Shown one piece after another: positions 7,624 through 14,695 of a stretch of DNA of 59,622 nucleotides (positions are counted from its first letter, which is position 1; each line of letters starts with the position of its first letter). The notes below the pieces were generated by a model, which worked only from the letters and a program-made list of their open reading frames with translations, ran no database searches and was not told the origin of the DNA. This DNA is from RGIG5299 sp045542315. GTDB lineage: Bacteria > Bacillota > Clostridia > Oscillospirales > RGIG5299. Location of the stretch: positions 1-59,622 of the forward strand of contig JAZQKU010000060.1 in the NCBI GenBank assembly GCA_045542315.1, in the 5' to 3' direction. Made by a program: the position numbers and the translations under genes.

Positions 7624-8457
7624 ATGAACAAGAAAAACGTATTTCTTTGGATAGTCTGGATACTTGAAGGAATGATAGTCGGCATCGGCGCAATACTTCC
7701 GGGAGTAAGCGGCGGAACGCTTTGCTATGCCTTCGGAATGTATAATCCTCTTCTCGAGGTGCTTTCAAACCCCTTTAAGAACCTTAAAAAATACTGGTTT
7801 ATGCTTGCGTTTTTCGTAATAGGAGCCGGTATCGGATTCGTAGCCTTCGCAGGCGTCACCAACTGGCTTTTGAATACCTTTGAAAGCGCGGTGCTCTGCG
7901 CCTTCGTGGGTCTTATCATCGGCACGGTGCCCGACCTGTGGAAGGAAGCGGGCGAGCAGGGAAGGACCAAGGGCTCGATAGCTGCAATGGTAATAAGCTT
8001 CCTTGCAATTTCGGCGGTTTTCTATATCTTCAAAAACGTCTGGCAGCTCACCATCGCTCCTACCTTTATCGGTTACCTTATCTGCGGTATCGTATGGGGA
8101 CTCAGCTTCATCGTGCCGGGCTTTTCTTCATCTACACTCCTTCTCTTCTTCGGAATCTACGAGCCTATGTCGGAAGGTATCTCAAAGCTCGATTTTTCAG
8201 TCATCGTTCCCATCGGAATCGCAATGGTAATATGCTTCCTTCTCCTCTCCAAGGTGATGAAGCTTATATTCGATAAATACCATAACATCGCATCTCATTC
8301 TATCCTCGGCTTTGTTATTGCAACCACGATAATGGTAATTCCTTTTGACAAATTCCTCGATTCGTGGCTTGTAAACTCCGTTTGCATAATCGGCGGTATA
8401 ATCGCGGCGCTCGGCTTTACCGCTCTCTGCGGCTTTCTCAAGAAAAAAGCAGAGTAA
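7624..8457 (+). CDS. DUF368 (PopT-type) polyprenyl-phosphate transporter family protein
   Basis: A 277-residue polytopic membrane protein of the DUF368 family. The family signature GIGAILPGVSGGTLCYAFGMY is at about residues 21-41. A second internal-repeat copy, IVPGFSSSTLLLFFGIYEP, is near 165-183, as expected for an inverted-repeat transporter. About eight membrane segments are visible. Members of this family (PopT) are reported to recycle undecaprenyl phosphate across the membrane, alongside DedA-family UptA, for cell-wall synthesis. That function is inferred from the family. It has its own promoter and is followed by the first manganese riboswitch, which belongs to the next unit. Confidence 0.85.
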   Translation: MNKKNVFLWIVWILEGMIVGIGAILPGVSGGTLCYAFGMYNPLLEVLSNPFKNLKKYWFMLAFFVIGAGIGFVAFAGVTNWLLNTFESAVLCAFVGLIIGTVPDLWKEAGEQGRTKGSIAAMVISFLAISAVFYIFKNVWQLTIAPTFIGYLICGIVWGLSFIVPGFSSSTLLLFFGIYEPMSEGISKLDFSVIVPIGIAMVICFLLLSKVMKLIFDKYHNIASHSILGFVIATTIMVIPFDKFLDSWLVNSVCIIGGIIAALGFTALCGFLKKKAE

Positions 8458-8460
8458 ATA

Positions 8461-8489
8461 TTGACAATATTATAATAATATGTTAAAAT
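8461..8489 (+). promoter_or_regulatory. Promoter driving riboswitch 1
   Basis: A perfect TTGACA -35 (8461-8466), a 17-nt spacer and TAAAAT (8484-8489). It starts 4 nt after the DUF368 stop. Confidence 0.8.
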
Positions 8490-8499
8490 AGCTTCGTCA

Positions 8500-8612
8500 A
8501 ATATGGGGGAGTAGCAAGCGAAACCATCGTAGCACGTCCAACACCACTGCTCTTTTAAAGAGTCTGGACCTGCTTTAAATTGCAAGACTCATGTGCTTAC
8601 ATGGGGCTTGTT
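8500..8612 (+). promoter_or_regulatory. yybP-ykoY (manganese) riboswitch 1
   Basis: It carries the 5' hallmark GGGGAGTAGC (about 8505-8514), an ATCGTAGC segment and the 3' GCAAGAC element (8582-8588), as in RF00080-type manganese sensors. P1 can form between ATATGGG and CTCATGT (about 8588-8594). The 3' P1 strand can instead pair as CATGT/ACATG (8590-8594 / 8599-8603). If P1 forms, TGGGGC (8602-8607) is freed to pair with GTCCCG (8629-8634) and break the terminator. That predicts gene expression when Mn2+ is bound. A second copy lies at 10178. Confidence 0.82.
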
Positions 8613-8628
8613 TAACAGTAAAAAAACG

Positions 8629-8660
8629 GTCCCGAGAAGTCTGTCTTCTTGGGACTTTTT
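8629..8660 (+). terminator. Riboswitch-1 expression-platform terminator
   Basis: A stem GTCCCGAGAAG/CTTCTTGGGAC (8629-8639 / 8645-8655) followed by TTTTT. Its 5' arm is the target of the proposed antiterminator at 8602-8607. Confidence 0.85.
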
Positions 8661-8697
8661 GTTAAAAAACAGCCAAGCCTCAAGGAAAGGAATCTGT

Positions 8698-8839
8698 ATG
8701 ACTGTTTTTGACGTGTTATCCCTTATCGGCGGCCTTTGCCTTTTCCTCTTCGGAATGAGCATTATGGGCGAGGCGCTTGAGCGACGAATTCAAGAAAAAA
8801 TACACGGCTTATGCCGAAAAATATAAAATAGAAAGATAA
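8698..8839 (+). pseudogene. Deletion scar of a Na/Pi-cotransporter (PhoU-type) gene
   Basis: The ATG at 8698 has a good ribosome site (AAGGAAAGG). The first 30 or so codons read MTVFDVLSLIGGLCLFLFGM..MGEALERR, the standard start of a Na/Pi-cotransporter family protein; compare MDIFQFFMLLGGLAFFLYGM in the intact gene at 14696. After about 8785 the frame makes no sense and stops at 8826. In another frame the DNA reads EFKKKYTAYAEKYKIER then TAA (8837-8839). This matches the C-terminus FHKKFEEYKEKYQLPKGE of the intact paralogue. So about 530 central codons are gone and the two ends are joined out of frame near GAATTC. What remains is a leader segment between the riboswitch and the permease. Confidence 0.85.
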
Positions 8840-8849
8840 GTGAAGAAGA

Positions 8850-10124
8850 ATGATCTACGCTCTTATTTTGTTTGCCGTAACCTACGTGGCAATGCTGGTA
8901 TTCAGCAAATACCGCCCCTATATTGCCCTCGGCTCGGCTCTCATCTTCATCGTAACGGGAATGCTTCCCTTAGGTGAGATATTCACCTCGATAGACTTCA
9001 ACGTCCTTATGATGATAGCCGGCACTATGGGACTCGTTGCCCTTTTTATCGAAAGCAAGATGCCCGAGCTTTTGGCAGATCTCGTTATGGAAAAGGTCCC
9101 CAACGTAATGTGGGCGGCGGTTGCCCTTTCGCTTTTTGCAGGCGTTATTTCGGCATTCGTGGATAACGTTGCAACCGTTTTGATGGTTGCCCCCGTAGCG
9201 CTTGAGATATGCAAAAAGCTTAAGACAAACCCCGTTCCCTTTATCATCGGCATCGCCGTTTCCTCAAATCTTCAGGGCGCGGCGACCCTTGTGGGTGACA
9301 CCACCGCCATAATGCTCGGCTCCTACGCCGATATGAGCTTCCTTGATTTCTTCTGGTATAAGGGTAAGCCCGGCATATTCTTTGCCGTTGAGATAGGCGC
9401 TGTTGCAGCTGCGATCATACTTGCCTTCATTTTCAGAAAGGAAAAGGGCAAGGTGGAGAAAACGGGCGTTCGCACAAAGGTCACCGATTACGTTCCGTCG
9501 GTTCTTCTCTGCGGCACCGTTTTGCTTCTCATTCTGGCTTCATTCATTCCCAATAAGCCCGCCGTAACAAACGGTGTTATCTGCCTTTCGCTTTTTGCAA
9601 TCGGTATAATCTACACCGTTATCAAAAACAAAAGAGAGGGCGTAAGATCGGCTGTCGAAAGTCTTAAGGCGATCGACTTTGAAACCATCGGGCTTCTTTT
9701 CGGACTTTTCCTCGTCATCGGCGGTATAACCAATATGGGAGTAATCGACGAGATAGCCAACCTCTTAAAGAGCTTTGGCGGCGGAAACGTTTTCGTGCTC
9801 TACACCGTAATCGTATGGGGCTCGGTCCTGATCTCCGCATTTATAGATAATATTCCCTACGTTGCAACGATGCTTCCCGTAATCACGGGTCTTGCGGCGG
9901 CACTTGAGGTCGATCCCACTCTTCTTTATTTCGGACTTCTTTCGGGCGCGACCCTCGGCGGCAACTGCACGCCCATCGGTGCCTCGGCAAATATCACGGG
10001 TATAGGAATACTTCGAAAAGCAGGCTACGAGGTGAAGTCAAAGGACTTCTTCAAGATAGGCATTCCATTTACCTTCGCGGCAATAATCCCCGCCTATATC
10101 TACATCTGGTTCTTCTTCGCATAA
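8850..10124 (+). CDS. SLC13/ArsB-type ion transporter under riboswitch 1
   Basis: A 424-residue integral membrane protein of the ion-transporter superfamily (CitMHS/ArsB/NhaD-like; SLC13 family permease), with about 11-12 membrane segments. It has two repeat halves, each with a re-entrant signature: FVDNVATVLMVAPVALEI (about 107-124) and FIDNIPYVATMLPVITGL (about 331-348), each followed by a small-residue loop (LVGDTTAIMLG and LGGNCTPIGASANI). The substrate cannot be read from sequence. Family members move citrate, arsenite, sulfate or Na+/H+. Here the Mn2+ riboswitch suggests metal homeostasis, perhaps export, but that is inference. It begins 10 nt after the remains of the deleted Na/Pi gene and has only a weak ribosome site (GAAGAAG). 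Riboswitch 2 follows 54 nt after its stop. Confidence 0.85.
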   Translation: MIYALILFAVTYVAMLVFSKYRPYIALGSALIFIVTGMLPLGEIFTSIDFNVLMMIAGTMGLVALFIESKMPELLADLVMEKVPNVMWAAVALSLFAGVISAFVDNVATVLMVAPVALEICKKLKTNPVPFIIGIAVSSNLQGAATLVGDTTAIMLGSYADMSFLDFFWYKGKPGIFFAVEIGAVAAAIILAFIFRKEKGKVEKTGVRTKVTDYVPSVLLCGTVLLLILASFIPNKPAVTNGVICLSLFAIGIIYTVIKNKREGVRSAVESLKAIDFETIGLLFGLFLVIGGITNMGVIDEIANLLKSFGGGNVFVLYTVIVWGSVLISAFIDNIPYVATMLPVITGLAAALEVDPTLLYFGLLSGATLGGNCTPIGASANITGIGILRKAGYEVKSKDFFKIGIPFTFAAIIPAYIYIWFFFA

Positions 10125-10141
10125 AATTTACAGTTATTTAA

Positions 10142-10170
10142 TTGACAAAATCAAATCGTTGTGATATCAT
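10142..10170 (+). promoter_or_regulatory. Promoter driving riboswitch 2
   Basis: TTGACA (10142-10147), a 17-nt spacer and TATCAT (10165-10170), with an extended -10 TG at 10162-10163. Confidence 0.75.
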
Positions 10171-10177
10171 AATCACA

Positions 10178-10280
10178 GTGAGGGAGTAGCAAGCGAAACC
10201 GTCGTAGCAAGCCAACATCATGGCTCTTTTGAGTCTGGCCTTGCTTTAAATTGCAAGACTCATGTTTTACACATGGGAAT
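10178..10280 (+). promoter_or_regulatory. yybP-ykoY (manganese) riboswitch 2
   Basis: It is clearly homologous to riboswitch 1: GGGAGTAGCAAGCGAAACC, GTCGTAGC, and TTTAAATTGCAAGACTCATG at its 3' end. P1's 3' strand CTCATGT (10259-10265) overlaps a competing hairpin CATGT/ACATG (10261-10265 / 10271-10275). When P1 forms, CATGGGA (10272-10278) can pair over 7 bp with TCCCGTG (10303-10309) and disrupt the terminator, which is ON logic. It controls a P-type cation ATPase, a classic target of this riboswitch class. Confidence 0.88.
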
Positions 10281-10301
10281 TTTGCAAAAATACGAAAAAA
10301 T

Positions 10302-10338
10302 ATCCCGTGTGTAGTATATACTATACTCGGGATTTTTT
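10302..10338 (+). terminator. Riboswitch-2 expression-platform terminator
   Basis: ATCCCG (10302-10307) pairs with CGGGAT (10328-10333) around an inner palindrome TAGTATATACTA, followed by a T-run. Its 5' arm overlaps the antiterminator target. Confidence 0.85.
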
Positions 10339-10355
10339 ATTAAGGAGAGATAAAA

Positions 10356-12974
10356 ATGTTATTTCACGGAAAAACGGCAAAGGAAACGCTCGAAGCGCTT
10401 GAAACAGACGTAAAAAGCGGTCTTTCCGTCGCACAGGCAGAGGAAAAACGCGCAAAATACGGCTTTAACCGCTTAAACGAAAAGAAAAAGAAATCCACTC
10501 TTTTGCGATTTCTTGAGCAGTTTAAGGACGTTATGATACTCATACTCATCGCGGCGGCGATAGTATCCTTTACGGTTGCCTGCGTTGAGCAAAACCCCAA
10601 GGAGTTTTTTGAACCCGCTCTTATACTTCTCATCGTTATCGTAAACGCGGTAATGGGCGTTTATCAGGAGGGCAAGGCGGAAAAGGCACTCGATGCCCTT
10701 AAAAATATGTCGGCTCCTCACGCAAGAGTAATAAGAAACGGTGAGGAAAGGATAATCGAAGCCGTGGAGCTTGTTCCCGGCGATATCATCAAGCTTGAAG
10801 CGGGCGATTTCGTTCCCGCCGATGCCCGCCTTATCCAAAGCGTAAGCTTAAAGAGTGAGGAATCTGCTCTTACCGGCGAATCGGTCCCCTCGGAAAAGGA
10901 TGCCGACGCCACGGTAAAGGAGGATTCTCCTTTGGGAGACCGTGCGAATATGGTCTTTTCGGGTTGCAGCATAACCTACGGCACTGCCACAGCGGTAGTC
11001 ACCGCAACGGGAATGGATACCGAAATGGGCAAGATCGCAAACCTTCTTTCCGATGAAAACGAAACACAGACCCCCTTGCAGAAAAAGCTTGCACAGCTTG
11101 GAAAATACCTCGGCATAGTAGCACTTGCGGCGTGCGCGGTAATATTCGTTGTCGGCATGGCAAGCGGCACTCCTCCCATGGAGATATTTATGGTTGCCGT
11201 ATCTCTTGCGGTATCGGCAATACCCGAGGGCCTTCCCGTAATAGTAACCATCGTGCTTTCAATAGGCGTTCAGCGCATGGTAAAGAAACACGCCCTTATC
11301 AGAAAGCTTCCCGCGGTCGAAACGCTCGGAAGCGCCTCTATAATCTGCTCCGATAAAACGGGAACCCTTACCCAGAACAGAATGACTCTCGTAAAGGCAT
11401 ACCTCGACGGCGGTGCCGATACCGAGGATATAACCGATTCGGTATCGGAGAATACGAAAAAGCTTCTTTGCTACGGCGCACTTTGCTGCGACGGCTCGGT
11501 GGTATTCAACGGCGACAAGGTCGAGCATCTCGGCGACCCCACCGAAACGGCAATCGTTTACGCCGCTCATAAAAACGGAATGCCCAAGGAGGAAATAAAC
11601 GAAAAATACCCCCGAATTGCAGGCATTCCCTTTGATTCCGACAGAAAGCTTATGTCCACCGTCAACGTAATCGACGGTAAAAAGACGGTAATAGTAAAGG
11701 GCGCATTCGATATGATGGCAGAGCGCTGCATATCGGGCGACCTTGAAAAGGCAAAGGAATACACCGAAAAAATGAGCGAAAACGCTCTCCGCGTTCTTGC
11801 GGTAGGTTATAAGATTATAGACGAATTGCCCGAAAATCTCACCTCCGAGGAACTTGAAAGCGGTCTTACCTTTATGGGACTTGTAGGTATGATAGATCCT
11901 CCCAGACCCGAGGCGAAGGTTGCCGTTGCCACCTGCAGAAGAGCGGGAATAAAGCCCGTTATGATAACGGGCGACCACGTTGTAACCGCAAAGGCGATAG
12001 CAAAGGAGCTCGGAATCTTCGAGGAGGGCGACAGGGCGATAACGGGCGCCGAGCTTGACAGAATAACCGATAGCGAATTCGATAACGTGATCGAAACGAT
12101 CTCGGTTTACGCCCGCGTTTCCCCCGAAAACAAGATAAGAATAGTAAGAGCGTGGCAGAGAAAGGGCAAGGTCGTTTCGATGACGGGCGACGGCGTCAAC
12201 GACGCACCCGCCTTAAAGGCTGCCGACATCGGCTGTGCTATGGGCATAACAGGCACCGACGTTGCAAAGGGCGCCTCCGATATGACCCTTACCGACGATA
12301 ACTTCGCAACGATAGTCGATGCGGTAAAAGAAGGAAGAGGCATATACGCAAACATCAAAAAGGTTGTAGGCTTCTTGCTCGGAACCAATATCGGTGAGGT
12401 CATCACTGTCTTTGCGGCAATGCTTTTATGGCAGAAAACGCCCCTTCTTTCAATGCAGCTTCTCTGGATAAACCTTGTCACCGACTCTCTTCCCGCAATA
12501 GCTCTCGGAATGGAGCCCGTTGAAAGCGACGTAATGGATAAGGCTCCCAAGCCCAAAAACGAGGGCATTTTTGCTCACGGACTCGGAATAAGAGTAGTGC
12601 TTCAGGGCTTTATGTTTGCCGTGCTCACCCTTATCGGCTACGTTATAGGAGAGGGCTTCGGCGGCGAGGCGGCGGGACAGACGATGGCGTTTGCCGTGCT
12701 TGCTCTTTCCCAGATAGTTCAGGCCTACAATATGCGCTCCGATCACTCCCTTTTCAAAATCGGAGTATTCACAAACGCAACCCTTAATAAGGCCTCGCTC
12801 GTATCCCTTGCACTTATGCTGCTCGTTTTGTTCACTCCCGTCGGCATCGCATTCGGACTTGTTATCTTACCGTGGTATTATTACCTCATAATTCTCGGAC
12901 TCGTTCTCGTGCCGTTGGTGATAATGGAGATCTCCAAGCTTTTGGGATTTATTAAGGCGCATAATCACAAATAA
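10356..12974 (+). CDS. P-type cation-translocating ATPase (P2A, Ca2+/Mn2+ type)
   Basis: An 872-residue P-type ATPase. Visible landmarks: N-terminal cation-ATPase domain (1-70); actuator TGES (173-176); M4 ion-site motif PEGLP (290-294), typical of PMCA/SERCA-like pumps; phosphorylation site DKTGT (333-337); MITGD; hinge GDGVNDAPALKAADIG; and a C-terminal domain with NLVTDSLPAIALG, the M6 NxxTD-type ion-site signature. Length and motifs are complete. Control by a yybP-ykoY riboswitch points to Mn2+ efflux, as for lactococcal YoaB and streptococcal MgtA-type pumps; Ca2+ export is an alternative or additional role. The ATG has AAGGAGAG just upstream. A bidirectional terminator ends the unit. 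Confidence 0.93.
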   Translation: MLFHGKTAKETLEALETDVKSGLSVAQAEEKRAKYGFNRLNEKKKKSTLLRFLEQFKDVMILILIAAAIVSFTVACVEQNPKEFFEPALILLIVIVNAVMGVYQEGKAEKALDALKNMSAPHARVIRNGEERIIEAVELVPGDIIKLEAGDFVPADARLIQSVSLKSEESALTGESVPSEKDADATVKEDSPLGDRANMVFSGCSITYGTATAVVTATGMDTEMGKIANLLSDENETQTPLQKKLAQLGKYLGIVALAACAVIFVVGMASGTPPMEIFMVAVSLAVSAIPEGLPVIVTIVLSIGVQRMVKKHALIRKLPAVETLGSASIICSDKTGTLTQNRMTLVKAYLDGGADTEDITDSVSENTKKLLCYGALCCDGSVVFNGDKVEHLGDPTETAIVYAAHKNGMPKEEINEKYPRIAGIPFDSDRKLMSTVNVIDGKKTVIVKGAFDMMAERCISGDLEKAKEYTEKMSENALRVLAVGYKIIDELPENLTSEELESGLTFMGLVGMIDPPRPEAKVAVATCRRAGIKPVMITGDHVVTAKAIAKELGIFEEGDRAITGAELDRITDSEFDNVIETISVYARVSPENKIRIVRAWQRKGKVVSMTGDGVNDAPALKAADIGCAMGITGTDVAKGASDMTLTDDNFATIVDAVKEGRGIYANIKKVVGFLLGTNIGEVITVFAAMLLWQKTPLLSMQLLWINLVTDSLPAIALGMEPVESDVMDKAPKPKNEGIFAHGLGIRVVLQGFMFAVLTLIGYVIGEGFGGEAAGQTMAFAVLALSQIVQAYNMRSDHSLFKIGVFTNATLNKASLVSLALMLLVLFTPVGIAFGLVILPWYYYLIILGLVLVPLVIMEISKLLGFIKAHNHK

Positions 12975-12985
12975 GAAAAAATTAA

Positions 12986-13016
12986 AAAAGACTGCGGAAT
13001 TTTCCGCAGTCTTTTA
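12986..13016. terminator. Bidirectional terminator between the ATPase and galU
   Basis: A 14-bp stem AAAAGACTGCGGAA/TTCCGCAGTCTTTT between convergent genes, with A- and T-runs on its flanks. Confidence 0.88.
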
Positions 13017-13033
13017 ATTTTTTTGGGTCGATT

Positions 13034-13909
13034 TCAATCAAGCGTCTTTACAAATTCCTTTAAGTATTCCTTGAATTCATTGCCGATATCCTCGTGGTTT
13101 ACCGCCGTTTCAACGGCAGCCTGCATAACGCCGAGCTTATTGCCCATATCGTAGCGGGTGCCCGAGAAGATAACGCCCGTCATACCAACGGTGTTTGCAA
13201 GCACCTTCATAGCGTCTGTAAGCTGTATCTCGCCGCCTGCACCGGGAGGGGTGACGTCGAGAATATCGAATATTTCGGGAGGAAGCACAACTCTTCCCAA
13301 AATCGAAAGATTGGTAAATTCCTCTCCTTTTTTTGGCTTTTCAATCATATCGGTAACGGAATAAAGACCTTCCTCAAGCTTGTCTGCCTTCATTGAGCAA
13401 TATCTCGAAAGCTGCTCGGTGGGTACTTCTTTAAGTCCGCAAACGCCCTTGCCGTATTTCTCGTAAGCCTCGCAAAGCTCCTTGGTTGCGGGGGCTTTTC
13501 CGCCCATAATAACGTCGTCGCCGTAAAGCACCGCAATAGGCTCGCCTGCGGCAAATCCTCTTGCATAGCTTATAGCGTGACCGAGACCCTTTACCTCCTG
13601 CTGGCGCACGAAGGTTATCTTTGCAAGGCCGCAGGGATCGAGGTAAGCCTTAAGCTCCTTTTCCTTTTTACCTGCGATAAGACGGTCCTCAAGCTCAACG
13701 TGGCGGTCAAAATGGTCCTCGATGGCGCTTTTGCCTCTCGAGGTGATAATAAGTATCTCCTCAATACCGGAGGCGGCAGCCTCTTCAACGATATATTGAA
13801 TGGCAGGCTTATCCACGATGGGTAAAAGCTCCTTCGGAATAGCTTTGGTTGCGGGAAGCATTCTCGTACCGAAGCCTGCGGCGGGAATAACTGCTTTTCT
13901 TACTTTCAT
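13034..13909 (-). CDS. galU: UTP-glucose-1-phosphate uridylyltransferase
   Basis: A 291-residue nucleotidyltransferase making UDP-glucose from UTP and glucose-1-phosphate, for cell-envelope polysaccharides and galactose use. The N-terminal nucleotide-binding signature AAGFGTRMLPATKAIPKELLPI spans about residues 10-31. IQYIVEEAAASGI, the sugar-site region VLYGDDVIM (about 128-136) and GEIQLTDAM (about 225-233) are standard for bacterial GalU. Length is typical. It lies 13 nt downstream of queT on the same strand, so it may be co-transcribed with it and partly under preQ1 control; a separate promoter is not evident in the short gap. Confidence 0.93.
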   Translation of the reverse strand: MKVRKAVIPAAGFGTRMLPATKAIPKELLPIVDKPAIQYIVEEAAASGIEEILIITSRGKSAIEDHFDRHVELEDRLIAGKKEKELKAYLDPCGLAKITFVRQQEVKGLGHAISYARGFAAGEPIAVLYGDDVIMGGKAPATKELCEAYEKYGKGVCGLKEVPTEQLSRYCSMKADKLEEGLYSVTDMIEKPKKGEEFTNLSILGRVVLPPEIFDILDVTPPGAGGEIQLTDAMKVLANTVGMTGVIFSGTRYDMGNKLGVMQAAVETAVNHEDIGNEFKEYLKEFVKTLD

Positions 13910-13922
13910 AGTAAATTTCCTT

Positions 13923-14465
13923 TCATTTTTTGTTTATAAACGATATAAATCGGTATTTGTTAAGCATTATGCATAAAACCGTGCCCAAAACGAAGCAGGA
14001 TAAAGCCTCGGAGCAAAAAAACGGCAAAAACGCCGCCGTATATGCGGCGAAAAAACCGCCCTCTGCCACTGCCGAGAAGGCAATGACGGCAGGTATCATA
14101 AGACTGTTGAACAAAACAGGGGGAAATGCGGCAAGGAAATATTCGAAGCAGCTTATTTTCATAATTCCGCTTTGATATCTCTTTCTGTATCCCGCGCCGA
14201 AGGCCGATGTGAGGATTCCGCCCAAAAGAGTTGCGATCGGACCTACTATCAGATCAACGGCACCGTAGCCCGAAAGCAGATTTGCAAAAAAACAGCCAAC
14301 CGTCAACGCAGCCGCCGCGGGCGGAAAGAAAAACGGTAAAACGGTGAGCGCTTCGGATATGCGAAGCTGGATAGGGGAGTAAGCGATGGGGAGCGTTACC
14401 CATGTGAGGGCAACGTAAAGCGCGGCAATAACGCCTGCGAGTGTGAGGGACTTGATGCTTTTCAT
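13923..14465 (-). CDS. queT: QueT-family queuosine-precursor ECF transporter substrate component
   Basis: A 180-residue membrane protein of the QueT family (former DUF988), the S component of an energy-coupling-factor transporter for the queuosine precursor preQ1 or preQ0. It has five to six membrane segments. Family-like features: ALYVALTWVTLPIAYSPIQLRISEALTVLPFF (about 16-47) and GYGAVDLIVGPIATLLGG (about 67-84). The candidate preQ1-I riboswitch directly upstream (14477-14519) strongly supports the assignment. The ECF A and T components are not in the window. The ATG has an AAAAGGA ribosome site that lies within the riboswitch tail region, consistent with translational control. Confidence 0.9.
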   Translation of the reverse strand: MKSIKSLTLAGVIAALYVALTWVTLPIAYSPIQLRISEALTVLPFFFPPAAAALTVGCFFANLLSGYGAVDLIVGPIATLLGGILTSAFGAGYRKRYQSGIMKISCFEYFLAAFPPVLFNSLMIPAVIAFSAVAEGGFFAAYTAAFLPFFCSEALSCFVLGTVLCIMLNKYRFISFINKK

Positions 14466-14476
14466 TTTGAATTTTC

Positions 14477-14519
14477 CTTTTCGTAGTTTTTATTAAGGTC
14501 GGGATTTTGCGAACCGACC
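14477..14519 (-). promoter_or_regulatory. preQ1-I riboswitch upstream of queT
   Basis: On the minus strand the stem GGTCGG/CCGACC encloses the loop TTCGCAAAATC. An A-rich tail TTAATAAAAACTACG follows, leading into the AAAAGGA ribosome site. Loop and tail closely resemble the short class I preQ1 aptamer of thermophilic clostridia (loop TCGCAGTAAC, tail TTAACAAAAC). The RNA would start at the predicted transcription start, and no terminator follows, so control is probably at translation. Confidence 0.78.
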
Positions 14520-14525
14520 GATAAT

Positions 14526-14554
14526 AATATACCATTAAATTTCCGTTTCGTCAA
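14526..14554 (-). promoter_or_regulatory. Promoter of queT-galU
   Basis: Minus strand TTGACG (14554-14549), a 17-nt spacer and TATATT (14531-14526). The predicted start is at about 14519, the first base of the riboswitch stem. Confidence 0.7.
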
Positions 14555-14695
14555 CTCCAAAAAAAGACAAAGTTAAAATAAAAACGCTGTTTTTTGCCAA
14601 AAAAGCGCGGCACCCCTTGAAATCTGTCGAAATTTATTATATAATAAATTGAGAAAAAATGAGCTTCATCACAAAAACGACGGAGTAGTGATAAA

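Noticed and set aside
8593..8826. A 77-codon frame starting inside riboswitch 1
   Set aside because: It starts in the aptamer and runs through the terminator stem; the real start for the remnant is the ATG at 8698 with a proper ribosome site.
11259..11978. A 239-codon minus-strand frame opposite the P-type ATPase
   Set aside because: It lies fully within the ATPase gene, whose motifs continue through the region.
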